A program made the position numbers and the translations under genes. The notes under the pieces are model-generated. The model was not told the origin of the DNA and ran no database searches. It saw only the letters and a program-made list of their open reading frames with translations. From Mesorhabditis belari (taxonomy: Eukaryota; Nematoda; Chromadorea; Rhabditida; Rhabditidae): DNA of 64,000 bases. The stretch covers positions 496,001 through 560,000 of the forward strand of contig CAUEEP010000927.1 in the NCBI GenBank assembly GCA_958450365.1, given 5' to 3'. This document shows positions 1 through 13,300 of this stretch, in pieces; position 1 is the stretch's first letter; each line of letters opens with the position of its first letter.

Positions 1-29
1 AAGCTCTAATTCTATATCTAAATTCTAAT

Positions 30-89
30 CTAAATTCAGATTCTAATTGAAAATTCCAGGCCGATCTAACCCTTTGGTCTCACTTGGCC
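30..89 (+). repeat. Left copy of a 60-bp exact inverted repeat (partner 2034-2093)
   Basis: This stretch covers an intron end, the splice acceptor and the first 30 coding bases of the exon that starts at 60. An identical copy lies in reverse orientation at 2034-2093. The intact reading frame here marks this as the source and the other copy as the derived one. Confidence 0.9.
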
Positions 90-319
90 ACCACACTCTA
101 TATGCCGTTCGATTTGTTGCCACAAAAGCTTATTCGAGTGAGTTAACAGTTACAAGTGAATGATTTGTTTAAGAAGAATCTGTAAACGAGAAAGAAACAA
201 GAAACGATTTTCAGGAAGATTTCCCACATCTCAAATCGTTCACCGAGCGTCTTCGGGATAAACTCTGGCCTGATTGGGAAAAAGCTGATTTCACTCCACA
301 AGTCTCACCTTGCAAATAA
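60..319 (+). CDS. Failed axon connections / CDR-like GST-fold protein, 3' end only
   Basis: These are the last two exons of a gene that begins before the window: 60-137 and 215-319 (stop TAA 317-319). Exon one follows TTCCAG and ends at a GTGAGT donor; exon two follows TTTTCAG. The joined frame gives about 60 residues: ADLTLWSHLATTLYMPFDLL, then EDFPHLKSF and finally LWPDWEKADF. This pattern (alpha-helical C-terminal GST domain, a hydrophobic LYMPF helix, then RxxLWPDW near the end) is that of the failed-axon-connections/metaxin-like family, which includes the cadmium-responsive CDR proteins of Caenorhabditis. Members have a thioredoxin-fold N-terminus, not seen here. An AATAAA at 377-382 is a suitable poly(A) signal. 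The family call is from remembered motif similarity; the exact subfamily is open. Confidence 0.72.
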
Positions 320-368
320 GCATTTTTTTCTCTTAAATTTTTCTTTTCAACTATTTTTTATCTATAAA

Positions 369-382
369 TTTATTCGAATAAA
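369..382. terminator. Palindromic bidirectional poly(A) signal
   Basis: TTTATTCGAATAAA reads AATAAA on both strands. The plus-strand hexamer (377-382) is 58 nt past the stop at 319. The minus-strand hexamer (369-374) is about 135 nt past the TXNDC17 stop at 509. It could serve both convergent genes. Position and sequence are seen; use is inferred. Confidence 0.5.
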
Positions 383-508
383 CTCTAGAGACCAGTATAA
401 AAGAGTACCACAGCTTAATTGCAAAGTGAAAAGCCAAGGAAAGGGCAAGGAAATAAGTTAACGATAACAAAACTGGAATATTTAACAATGTAAGCTAAGC
501 ATAAGCTC

Positions 509-1825
509 TTAATCATCACTGGTGAGAAGATCTTGAATGAGATGCTCGTTGGTGAGCTGGGAATCGAGAAGGCGGCGAACCTGAAGAATTATGATTGAAT
601 TGTTGAAGACTTTATCTTTTTTATCTCCACTCATATTTAGTTTTAAATTTCATTGCTAAAGCTTATTAGAAGCTTATTAGAAGCCAAAGCTAAATCACCT
701 TGTTTCCCCACTCGGCCAAGGTTGGAATGCAATTGATCTTGATGCGTGGATCGGTTCTAAAGAAAACAAGTTTTACCATTGCTTGACATCAATGATTTTT
801 AAAAGAACACCATCGGAATGATAACTAACCTGAATGGACACTCGGGATTCTTCCAGTAATCTCTCTGTCCAACGAGACATGTGATGAAAGTAGCATCCAA
901 ATCGGAAATCGATGGCGAGGACAGGACCTAAAATTATCTCACTTAGGTAATATCGATTAAAATTTAATTTCAATTGAATAACTTTCATTTTAGATTAACT
1001 TTTGATTCAAAAAAAACAGCTATAATTTAAATCGTGATTATTTTATTATAAATAAGATTTACCTAAGTCTGTACTGGCTGTATTTGTACTTTCATCTAAA
1101 TCTACCGTATTTCTTCGAATAGAAGGCCGAGTAAAGGGTATCATCGCGTACTCCTGCGTAGCAGCCCTTTTTAAAATTTCTTTTCTGCATAAAAGCTTTC
1201 AATGAAGTGCTATAGAGCTGGAAAATGACTCAAAAATACCACATGAGCTAACAGATTTTTGAGCCATTTTCCAGCTCTATAGCACTTGATTGAAAGCTTT
1301 TATGCCGAAAAGAAATTTTAAAAAGGGCTGCTACGCAGGAGTACGCGATGATACTCTTTACCCGGTCTTCTGTTCGAAGAAATACGGTAAATCCAAAAAA
1401 GATTTAGCAAGAATGTTAGAAAAGATGTCGATACATTGCACTATTGAGAAAAAACACTTGCAAATGATGAAAGGTTTCAATCTGCATTTAAAGAAATTTG
1501 CATAACTGTGCACGCTTTATAAAGCACATTAATTATGGGGGACAGACTCTAATCTCAACTCTTACCTTATCAATGACAGGCTCAGCAGTGACACAATCTG
1601 GACACCACGAGACTCCATTCACCTTGCTGCCGGTGTAGAGAACGAAAATCTAAATAATGAAATGAATTGGTTAAATATTTGTAATTTTAAAAAATATGCT
1701 ATCAAAGCTTCCTATATTTAAAGCTATCATTTAAAAAAGTTTTCGAAAGTGAAACGAGCCTTTCCATCAGTTTTCTCGATGATCTCGTTGAGTGCCTCCA
1801 ATCCATCCACATTCACGCGTTTCAT
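509..1825 (-). CDS. TXNDC17: Thioredoxin domain-containing protein 17 (TRP14)
   Basis: Five exons on the minus strand: 1760-1825, 1566-1649, 830-927, 699-756 and 509-580, giving 125 residues (human TXNDC17 is 123). The active site WCPDC is plain in exon 2, preceded by FVLYTGSK. Exon 3 encodes FITCLVGQRDYWKNP and exon 4 the cis-proline region INCIPTLAEWGNK. The protein is a cytosolic thioredoxin-fold disulfide reductase that takes electrons from thioredoxin reductase and reduces small disulfides, persulfides and nitrosothiols. Start: MKRVNVDGLEALNEII, the only in-frame ATG that gives the family N-terminus. The donor of exon 1 appears to be GC (AAG|GC), because the only nearby GT (1755-1754) breaks the frame. 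Intron 2 carries a foldback MITE (1103-1389). Confidence 0.93.
1103..1389. mobile_element. Foldback MITE with CCGTATTTCTTC ends
   Basis: The left arm (1103 to about 1233) and right arm (about 1258 to 1389) are near-perfect reverse complements, with a short spacer between them. The ends read TACCGTATTTCTTCGAA and its complement. No coding capacity beyond a chance 71-codon frame across the right arm. It lies in intron 2 of TXNDC17. The outermost bases match those of elements at 31990-32125 and 62860-63023, but the arms differ. Confidence 0.85.
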
Positions 1826-1975
1826 CTTTCTTGTTACCTGTAAATTTATGTTCCTCTTAAGATTTAGCTTTAAAATTCGAACTTTAAAGAAAACAAACTA
1901 CTGTAAAAGTTAAAGAAATGAAAGAAAAATTCTTGAAACCGATAGAACTGTGCTCAAGCAATTGAAAGGTTTGAA

Positions 1976-2093
1976 GTGATCTAACCCTTTGGCCAACCCT
2001 TTGATCTAACCCTTTGAAGTGATCTAACCCTTTGGCCAAGTGAGACCAAAGGGTTAGATCGGCCTGGAATTTTCAATTAGAATCTGAATTTAG
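1976..2093 (-). repeat. Inverted copy of an exon boundary plus short tandem repeats
   Basis: Bases 2034-2093 are the exact reverse complement of 30-89, including a splice acceptor and 30 coding bases of the fax/CDR-like gene. Next to it, 1976-2040 repeats the core GATCTAACCCTTTGG three to four times with small gaps. This looks like a templated or replication-slippage insertion upstream of TXNDC17. Confidence 0.85.
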
Positions 2094-2099
2094 AAAAAA

Positions 2100-4364
2100 A
2101 GAAATTGATGATGAGGAAAATTGGAAACTGTGTGTCTCTAAATTGCACAAATGATTAAATCGTTTCAATTTTCGAATGCGGCTGTTCTCTAATTGTTTGC
2201 AAAAGTTAAAGTACTTTCAAAAGTTCAAAAGTTGGCGTAAAGAGAGAAGACACTTCATTTTGTGAACATTCTTTTCCATCAAACAATGCGGAGCAAGGAT
2301 CCAGTGATTAAATCTGTTGAGAACCCCTGACTGAAGTATCGCATCTGTCCTGGAACCGATATTCATTTCTTATCATCTGCTCGGCTGGCTTTTTTTAAAC
2401 TGTGCCTACTTGAAAAGCCATAGGCAACCCATAAAAATGAATTGTTTATCTTTTCCCAATAGCTGGTACTATTGCAGATGTTCATCATTCATTTTCAACG
2501 AAAAATCTCGAGTTCAAATGAGGAAAACAGCCAATGGCAAGGGTTCAATTAATAACTTTGCTTCCTCACAGCTGATCGTCGCATTTTTACGGCAATTGTA
2601 TGGATGTGTACGGGAAAGGGATGTAAACAAATGGGGAAAAATAGACAAGTCAGGCGGCGAAGAGATACGGTGGATCGTTATAGGACACCGGGTTGCGAAG
2701 GCCTAAAGTGACTGAGAAAGGAATTTTGAAAGAATGACTCAAAGAGGTGAAAAAGATTGGGAAAAGGATTAGAGACTGAGGGAAAGTGGGGAGGAGTTGG
2801 GAAATGAAAAGGACAATTTACTAGGGGAAGATGAGGGTAACAGAGAGGTGCTAGAGGTAGAATGTTACAAGAATATGGGAATGGATAAGGAAGGGGAAAG
2901 AATTTAGAGATAGAGATGCTGAAAAGAGATTTTTTTGGTGAAAGAGACTCAGAAAATGAAGATTGTTGAGCTTTAGAAGAGATTCTAGAAGAAAAAGAGT
3001 CTAGGGACAAGATTTAAAGGGTCATTTCAGAGAGACGAAAAAAGGGTGGCAGTTCAAAGAACTCTGGATAAGAGAGAATGGAATTTGAGGAATTGCAGAG
3101 AAGAGAGGGAAAGTAGTCTCCTAGCTGGACAATGAAAAAAGAGAAAAGTTAGAGAAACTAGTGAAGAAAAGGGGATTCAAGAGATTGAATAGAGAAAAAG
3201 AGATACGGTGGGAGCAGAATGATCGAGAGAACATTGACAAGAAATGGGTTGGATATTTTGAGAAGCTGTAGTAAAGTGATAGGGGAAAAGAAGAGACTGC
3301 AGATGTTAGAGAAACAAAAGATCTATAGAATAAAGATAAAATGGTGAGGTATTAGACAAGAAAGGGACTAGAACTTCTTACAAAGCTATAGCAGATAGAC
3401 TGTATCAAATGAGAGATCACAGAGAGAAAATGACAGTGAACAAGGGAGAGTTGGAGAGATCGCAGACATTGAAGTCATTCAGCTGTCTTGTCTTTTGAAA
3501 AGAGAAAGGGGGTGAGATGGAATGGATCGATTCTGTGCTTGGTTTCCCCTCTCTCCATCCATTTATTCATTTCTTTTTCCTCTTTCCCAATCTCAATACA
3601 GACTGATTTTCCTCTTATCTCCTTACCCTAAAAACTCATACAACTTGACGGTTTGTGTCAGACTAGGTTAAGCAATTTCTTGAGCAGAATTTCTTAACAA
3701 CTAAAAGAATTTCTTTCTTGGCTTGTTCTTGTATCGATTTGAAACAACTTTCACTCGCTTATCCTCAAAAAAAATGCTAGAAATTGTTGCTTTAACAGAA
3801 GAGCTTTGAAATATCTATTTATTGCAAATACATATTTTTATATATCACTGCTGAGTAGCCAAAAACTTTCTTTAACTCCAATTTAAACTTCCTGAGGCTT
3901 AGATTTTGCAGTGAGGTCACTAGATTCTTTGTTGTAAACAACGGTTGGTTGTTAGACTTTTGAAAATTATTCCTAGAGATAAATTGTCATTTATTTACCA
4001 AATTTTATACTATAGATTTATTTTTGCTTAGATAATTGCCTTCTAACACATTTGGTTGCCATTTTTATAATCGAGCGCCAACTCGCCAACTCGCGCGCCA
4101 CTCCCCCTCACTCAGGCCGAGCCCAGCCAATCGATTAACCCAAAAAAAGAGCTTTGAGAACTTATGAGAAATTCATAATCTTCTTTCTTTAACAAACTAT
4201 CTATTTTCTTTGAAATTTAAACTTCTTTACTAAACGATGAACTGATTGTGCGTCGAATCAATGCCCTGATCTTCATTATTCCTTATAGAACTTCAATTCT
4301 CTTCAAAATCTTTTATCTAATAATAAGTTGTTATAGCTTTTAGTTTCATTATCGTTTTTAGTTT
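2100..4364. other. Intergenic interval between divergent genes, purine-rich in part
   Basis: No convincing exon seen on either strand. It separates TXNDC17 (-) from the chromo-barrel gene (+), so both promoters should be here. About 2700-3500 is strongly G/A-rich on the plus strand. A segment at about 3461-3540 (GCAGACATTGAAGTCATTCA) recurs, diverged, at about 6987-7060, so it is a dispersed repeat. Confidence 0.6.
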
Positions 4365-7300
4365 ATGGAACGCGAATATGAAATTGATGAGGTTGTCAAG
4401 TGCCGATCGCAAGGTCAATTCTATGATGCCAAGGTGAGTTGCCGCTTTTTGTGGTTTAATCAATGAAAAAGCGATAGAAATGACACTGTTTTAAGCACAA
4501 TTTTTCCTACTTTATTTTAGAAAAGCTTTAGCGCTCTGGTAAACAATGAAAATGATTTCAAAAGCCACTATCGTGGAGTCGTAAAATGCATTGATTGAAT
4601 CAATTGCAAATTTTAAGGCAACCACCGGTTTTTATATTTTAATATTGCTAATTTTATTATAAAACTAATAAAAATTAACCGGCTAGAATGATTTGATGGG
4701 TTTACAAATTTTTGGAGACGTTGCAAGGCTTGAAGAAAAGCAAGATCGTCACTCATCAGGCACCTCAGCACAATCTATCCTCCTCCCCCTTTTTAAAATA
4801 AGACTGGATCAAATAGAATTGTAATATTGGAAAGGCTTCTAGGTATTCAGCGAACTTTTTGTGGTTTAATCAATGAAAAAGCGATAGAAATGACACTGTT
4901 TTAAGCACAATTTTTCCTACTTTATTTTAGAAAAGCTTTAGTGCTCTGGTAAACAATGAAAATGATTTCAAAAGTCACTATCTTGTGTGGAGTCGTAAAA
5001 TGCATTGATTCAATCAATGTAATCGAGAAATAGGATCTAAAAATGAAAAGAAGATTAGCATTGACGAATTTAATCAAAAGATTCATTTCAGATCATATCC
5101 ATAGACCCGAGACTGGGACTCCAGAAGTACAAGGTGCACTTTGTCGGATGGAATAGTCGACACGATAAATGGGTGAGTCAAAGAGGAACTAAATAAATTG
5201 GAACAAAAAGGAACAAAGAGGAATTAAATAAATTGCTAGGATTCGGAAAACGAAATATTTTGTTTAAAGGGGACGGAAAAAATGAATCCCAGCCGGGTAA
5301 CCATAAAAAAAAGTTTTAAGGCAACCACCGGTTTTTATATTTTAATATTGCTAATTTTATTATAAAATTAATAAAAATCAACCGGCTAGAATGATTTGAT
5401 GGGTTTACAAATTTTTGGAGACTTTGCAAGGCTTGAAGAAAAGCAAGATCATCACTCATCAGGCACCTCAGCACAATCTATCCCCCCCTTTTTAACATAA
5501 GACTGGATCAAATAGAATTGTAATATTGTAAAGGCTTCTAGGTATTCAGCGAACTTTCGAATTATGATCCCTTGGGTGAAAGAGCTTAAGCTCTTTTTGA
5601 CTGATTCTTAAGCTAACAGCTATCAAAGCTAACAGCTTAAGAATCAGTCAAAAGTATCAAATGTACTTGTTCTTTGAATCTTGAAGTTAAAAGAGTTAGA
5701 AACAAAAAAAAGCAGATCTATCTCTTGTGAAATTAGTATTCCTTCAAAAGCCTATCATTACGGATTTCGGGTAAATTTTAGCAACGCTAGAGCCCCAGTT
5801 TGCACCGTGGAAATAGACGATTACTTGAAAAAAGGGGAGAAGAGATTGGGGGATTGATTTTTGTAAATATGATGGACTGGATCTCCCTCACCACCGTTAA
5901 AAGGCTTTGACCATTGCCTTTTTGATAAAGATTCAGTCATTAGTTTGAATCTATTTTGCTACATTATGAGATTATTGTGGGCTCAAGAAGGTAAGGAGAT
6001 CCTGGACTTGGCTATACGTTGAAAGTTTAATGCAGCAAGTTTTTGGGATGTACTTTATGCTAAACGGAAACGCACACTGCTTGGCGAACTAGATCAGCTG
6101 TGGTATCAATTTTTATGTAAACAAAGAATTAAGTATGCCAGATGGCAGGTTTTTGTGGGAGCAAAAAGTGCTGACTTTGAGGAATAGGACCGGACATTCA
6201 TTTTGATAACTCTACCCTGGTTCTACTTATCTAATTCTTATATGATTTAAAATTAAGTAAACAAACACTTAGCTTTTTTATTTATAGCTTTTGATTTATC
6301 AATCGAATTTCAGGTGGAAGCAAACGAGATGAGACCAAAAGTGGCATTGCCTCGACCGTTTACAAAGATTTGCCCACGAAGAGACGAAGAAAAAAATGGG
6401 GAAAAGCTAATAACAGAAAAAAGCGTCCTTTCACCATCACTTTTCCCATCGCATGCCTATCCGTCACCTACATCATCTCTTGGTGATAGTCCGTCCTCGT
6501 CACGGAGTCCTCAACACCGGGGTGCGCGAATCGAATGGACAATGAGACCGGGAGAACTCTTTCACTCACCTGGTTTGTCTTTTACTACAATTGTAGCTAG
6601 TTTTTTTTTAAATACTTTTAAAGATTTATTTGACTTGAAACACTTCTATTAAACTGTCCAGAAAATTTTTTCTTTTCTTTTCGTATTCCGTTTAAAAACA
6701 ACAAATGCACCAATTTGTTTCATTTGTTTCCTACGGTTTGTTTTGATTAGAGAAGTCAATTATTTTTCTGCAAAACAACATTAAAACGGGTTTCAAATGA
6801 CTTATGTCTGCTTTTTTTTGAGAGCTTGAAGTCGGGTAGACAAAAAGTCGGCTTGATGATACGATTTAGACATTTTAGCTAAGGAAATCTATCTTGGTGT
6901 AGATAGATAAAAGATAGAGCACAAAAAGTTAGATAAATGGCCAAATTTTCAGAGAATTTGATTGAGCCAATTTAGAGAATTAAAGTGATTGCAGACATTG
7001 AATCCATTCAGATGTCTTGGCTTTTGAAAAGAGAAAGAGGGTAAAATGGAATGGCGACCTACTGTGCCTCATTCGTGTCCCCCTCATTAGTTCTAAATAG
7101 AATTTTCCTATCCAATATTGATCTAGATATAGAATTTGAGAATTTGCTAAAATCAATTAATATAGAATAAAATGAAAGCATAGTTTATGAGATTCAAAAC
7201 TGACATCTCATCTCATTTCCTTAGGAAATCATTTTTCATTTCACCAAACATCTCTTTATTCTCAAAGTAATTGTAAAATCAATTTCTTTTTACATCTAAA

Positions 7301-10300
7301 GAATTGTGATGATTTGTTCTTTCAGTTTCAATGGATGCCGGCCCTTCAAGCGTCTCCTCCATCAAGAAAGGGATCAGCTCTTCGATGTCACAAGAGCTTA
7401 TTAGTCGTAAGTATTCAAGACTTATTAGTACATTTACAAAACACTCTTCTCTATTCGTAAGTATTTAAGAAATGTTTTGTAAATGGTTAGCTAAATATTT
7501 GAAATCAGTCATTCAGTTTTAAAATCAAAATTTAGAAATGGCATCCTCGCGAATCGACACAACGATGACAAAAGAAGATAGTGACAAACAATTCAACGGA
7601 CAACACTTTCTAAGTGATTATGATCGGGAAAAGGACCATGAAGCAATACAGAATTCGTTGATGAAAAGGAAACATAATGGAAATAATGAGGCAAACAATA
7701 AGAGAAAAGTTGTTGAGGTGAGTAGAATCTAAATTAGCTTTCAATAAAACATTTTCTTTAGTTGGTTGTCGGGAAGAACTGCGATACGCAGAAACAACCG
7801 TTGAATGATGAACAAACTCAAGAAAGTTTGGGAGAAGAAATTAATAGAGGCCCACAATCATCACAATCGGGTACCGATGAATCGTCTCCTGCTCAGATAA
7901 ATTTTCAAGTGAGCAAATCGCCGGAGACAAGGGAACAAATCAATGAAAAGTGAGTATTGAATAAAAAAAGCAGATTGTAGAACAGATTTTCACACGCTAA
8001 TTTCAGGAGAATGGACAAATCGTCACCAAAAATATCGGAACTTGAATCTTCGTCTCCACGAGCTTCTTCATCTGCCTTGAAATCTTCAGAGAAGAATGCA
8101 ACGAGAGAAGAATACAGAAAGAAAGCTACAAGCATATCGAGTTTGGAGGATTTGAACACGGACGTAGAGGAGAAATCAAGATCGGCTAATAATGAGGAGA
8201 GAAGGGGGAGCGAAGAAGTTGTATCACCGATAAATATCATGTTATCATTCGTCAATGATTTTAATCCACCATCAATGGGTAAAAGAGTTTTGCTAATTTT
8301 TTGGAGTTAACAAATTTTAGACCCAATCAACGAAAACCATTTGGAGTCGCTTTTCCATGATTTGAGAGACGCTGGGAACCTATATGACAGGCAAAATAAT
8401 GTGATGTCTCAGATGTCACAAGATAGTCAAAGGGGAATCAGCAATGAGACATTTAATGGTGAGTTGGAAAGGAATAGAAAACAAAAGAGACTTCAAGAGA
8501 TTTGTTAGTTCAAGATTAGCAGCGACTATAAAGACCTATACGGTTATACCTATAGAGGACAGGAACCAAATCTGTAGAAAAAAGGAACCAAATCTAGAGA
8601 GGACAGGAACCAAATCTCTAGAGAAAAGCAACCAAATCCAGATAGGAAAGAAACCAAATCTGTAGAGAAAAGGAACCAAATCTCTAACCAAATATTTTTG
8701 AAATAATGTTAGCGATCTAGACATCGATTGTTGAGTTGCCTTCTTTGAAGTGACTTCTTTCTTGTTGTTGTAAGGTTTTTAAGATTGAGGTCTTAGTATT
8801 ATAGCTCCATTAAAATCCTAAATTTTCTTTTATCGATATATTTTTGTTAGAGTCTTTAAGTACCCTTCTTGATTCAGTTACCTCAAATGCTTACTTAAAT
8901 TTGGCAGGTATAAGCGTATAGTACCAGATTAATTATTCGGCTGTCCAGAAAGCCTTTTCGGTCGTTTTCGTACTTCCGTTTACAACCAACAAATGCACCA
9001 ATTAAACTACGGTTTGTTTATTAGAAAGGACAATTATTTTTTTTGTAAAATACATTAAAACGGGGTTTCAAATGACTTATGTCTGCTTTTTTTGGGAGCG
9101 TGAAATCGGATAGTTAAAAAGTCGGCTTGATGATACGGGTTAGACAATTTAGCTAAGCAAACCTAGCTTGATGTCAATAGATAAAAGATAGAGCACAAAA
9201 AGTTAGATAAATGGTCAAATTTTTAGAGAAATTCATTCAGCCAATTTCTTCTTAGAGGTTTTTATAGATTTTTATAAAAAAACACGTGTTTTCACTCTCG
9301 AATTTGCTTGAAAGTGAGCCCAAATTGATTTAAAAAGATGAGAAATTGATCAATAAACACTTTTTATTTAGAGGAAACCATAGATTAATTGGTGAATTTT
9401 TGAATTTTTTAACGAAAGTATGAAAAGAAACGAAAAGACTTTCTGGACAGCCGAATATATGTTTAAGATTTCTATTTGTTGTGTGATCTTGTGTTGCTCA
9501 ATTTTCTTTTTCAGCCCAAGCCGCTGCAGGCTCACAACCACAAGAGAGACATCACTTACCTGATTTTTGCCCTGTTGGGGTTCGTAATTTGGAAACAGGA
9601 ACACCTCAGGTATGTCGACTAATTGTAAGGATGAAGATTTGTACAACTTATCATATCTTATCTTTAAAATTTAGTCATCAACGAGTTTTGTTAGTCTACC
9701 AGAGCCGACATTGATCACATCTTTCACTCCAGAGGTCATTGTGCTAAAGCTTTCTTAAAACGAAATCAATTTTAGACGGCTCGCAGCCTCAGCAACGCTG
9801 TGATAATCGATTATGGTGGAGAATTGGTGAGTTGATGATGGGCAATTGTTAGTCTTTTGCTTTCAGAGTGCAATGCCGGAGATGATGACATCATATGAAA
9901 CTGCTTGTTCGAGTATGGGACCAGCCGGACAAGAATATGGATATCTACCAGTAAGGGAAAATGCAGTAACTTAGCGAAATGTTAAGTTCAAATTGGAACT
10001 GGCGCTTTGGTCAATGCATAGAGCTCAATAAACTTTCAGATCGGACTCAACCAGGTACCAGCAGGGATGATCCTCGAGCAAATGGTGGTGGATTCGGCGG
10101 ATCCGATGAACTCGCAACAAGCGATGATCATGAGTGAACCAGCAATCGATTTCAGTCAACCGCAAGCACAAAACATTCAATTGACATTACCGCCCGGGGT
10201 TCATCCAAGCCAAGTGAGTCTTATTGGGTTTTTCAACATTTTGTAATGCTGATGCTTTCGAATGCTGATGATTTCGTTCATCAGTTGCTAAGGATTCTAT

Positions 10301-13300
10301 TACTGAAATGATAATTTACATATAATGGGGAAAAACCTCTAAGAAACCCTGGATGTTACTAGGTGAGACTCGTAACTCTTTCACTTGGGCACTTCACGAT
10401 TTATTAAGCGAGTTGTCTAGGTTTATTAAATTCAAAATCTTATTTGAAGTTTTCCCAATAGAAGATAAGGATATTTTTGAGGTTTCATTCAGCAATTTGA
10501 ATCTAAACATTCCAATTTACAGGTGAGCCTCGGTCCGGGAATGAGCCTTGCGCCCGGCCCACAGGGGCAACACTACGTCTTATCAGGTAACACTACGTCT
10601 ATTAAGGATTTCAGTTTGAAAACACTTTGAAATATCTAGATTTGATTTCTATTTCTTAGTTCTAATCATAAACACGAATTTCTAGATCCAATTCCATCAA
10701 TGGCTCCACCACCAACACCCGTTCGAAGGGTCATGCATCCACCCGTATCATCATCAACGGATCATCCGTCCACCCATCCATCCGTATTATCATCGCAAAA
10801 TCATCCGTCCTTCCGTCCATCCGTACCCGTGGCCACTTCAATGTCAACGGTGAGAGAATAGCCAATCCATTATAGTCGAACTTCGATACAACTAACTGCA
10901 AGGGATCGGTCGAAGAGTTCGTTATGTTGAAATTCGTTGGATAGAAACAAAGAACCATTGGTTTTTGACCAATTCCAATGGAAGGTTTTTCTAAATTTCT
11001 AAATTTATTTTGCAAACAAGTTAGCGACAACAAGCTGAAAAAACAACTAAAGAACATTAAAGAAATTAGTTCGGACCTTTTTTTCTAGTTTTTCGGTTCC
11101 CCAACAGCGCAAATGACCCTGTTGCGCAAAAAAAATGCGGAAACTAGTCTACCCCGCATACTTAAGATAAAAACGTAATAAACTTAATAAAAGTAAGCAA
11201 GCTGATTGTAAAGCAAAGCATATTAAAATTCAGTAAAAAAAAAAGCAAAAATCCATTTAGCTTTGCCCACATTTTAGCTAATAATTCGTTATATGGAAAT
11301 GAAATATACGGTAACGTATCCAAAAAGTGTTCTTTTTTTTTATTTAGGATTTCGGATAAACGGGAAAATTTCCCTTTCAAACTCAGTTTAGTTATTAAAA
11401 TGCAAAACTCAGTAGTACAATAATGAACTGTAGTAAATTTCCCAACAACTAATACTTAAATTTTGACTGTAAACGATGGGTTAGCCTAAAGCGACGAGCA
11501 GTTAACTGCTAGTAGCAAAAATTTTCTGAAAGAAAGCACAAGCTTGTGAAGGTTTATTCTTAATTCATACCCAATTTTACTCATAATTTTCAGAATCAAC
11601 AACAAAGAGTCTTGTCTCGAGAAGATCACAGCTATGGATTGGTGAGGAAAAAAAAACTAGCTTACAACGATAACAACGATAAATTTCTTTTCAGAACATT
11701 CCAAATAACTCCGGGCCTAGCGCTTTCTCATCGGCAACTCGAAGAGAAGTTGGTTTATCGAAAGAGTTGACATCTTTCATGTATTTCAGTCAATAAATTA
11801 TGCTCTAATTTATTAGTAAATCTATTTTAAGGAGCCCTTTCGACCAGTGCCATTGAGACCATTGGTTCAACAAGTTCAACCCTCGAACATTCCATTCTTT
11901 CAAAGGTGCACTCCAGTTAATCAGGAAATTAACATTTGCTATCAATCTCAACGCGGACAAATCATTCCCAGACGGGCTTATTTGGTTAGTAAACTTTTCG
12001 AAACAAAGATCTTATGATTATAGATTGCTCCCCAACAGCCTCATCTTCAATACCCTTACGAACAAGTGAATTTAGCTTACCCAGTTCAAAGGGTTAAACC
12101 TGGTGAGTCAACAAACTAATCACTAGAAGCCAATAAAATAAAAAAAGCCAATTCATTTCACTAGTGACTTACAATTTCAGTTACATACTACCAAATGGCT
12201 CGACCAATCAATCGTCAAGTACAACCTGTGAATGAAAATAGATCGATGATGGGACTGTCTTCTTTAGTTTCTCAAGCTCCTCGTATGACCACTCAAGTGC
12301 AGCCCTCATTTGGTAACGATCTTGTTCTTGTTGTCGGTGCGTAAGTTTTCGATTTCTCTCAAATCCCCAAAACAAAATGAGACTCAAGAAATCGAAGATT
12401 ACATAGTTGCATGAGGTTTTTATTTGTCTAGGTTTGAAATGGTGATAGAAATGGGGAAAGGTTTAAATTCCAAACTGATGAGTGAGCATATAACCAGATT
12501 TTTAACTACAAAGCATGTAATTGGTGGCGGTTTAAAAAAAAACGCATTTAATCAACGATTAATCGATTAAAATTTCGATGGTCTAACTCTAATCGCGAAT
12601 TTTTTATAACCTTTCAATTTTCTTTTAATCAAGAGAATTTTTAGACTACCATACACCGGTCTTTGAAAGAACTCTCGTGCCGGTTACCCCTCAACGTCAA
12701 CAAGGAGTCTTCAATCAACAAATGATGCCCGGTCCATCAAATGGAATGCCAACTGAGCCGTCGGACACGTTTATGGTAAGATATTTAGCTCTCATTTACA
12801 GCTCTCATCTAGCTCTCATTTACAAATGAGATATTTAGCAATAGTCTAAAGATCTAAAGTTATTAGGTTGATGCATAAGTGTTTTCGTTTTTTTCGTACT
12901 TCTGTTAAAAAGTAACAAATTCACCAATTAATCTATAGTTTGCTTTATAAAAAAAGTGTTTTTTTTGTTCAATTTGCATCTTTTTAAATGAATTTCGGTT
13001 CACTTTCAAGCAAATTCGAGAGTGAAAAACGCCTTTTTCGTAAAAATCTATAAAAAACTCTACGGAAAAATTGGCTGAATGAATTTCTCTGAAATTTTGG
13101 CGAAATATCAAACGTTTTTTTTCTCTATCTTTTATCTATTGACACGAAGATAGGTTTTCTTTAGCTAAGGTGTCTAAACCGCATCATCGAGTTAGCCCTT
13201 TTTGACTACCCGACTTCATACTCTCAAGAAAATCCAGGCATTAAATATTTTTAAACCCGTTTTAATGTTATTTTGCAGAAAAATAATTGGTTTTTCTAAT

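Noticed and set aside
2678..3010. 110-codon open frame on the minus strand
   Set aside because: It is the complement of a purine-rich tract; the protein is Ser/Phe/Pro-rich with no motif, and no splice context fits.
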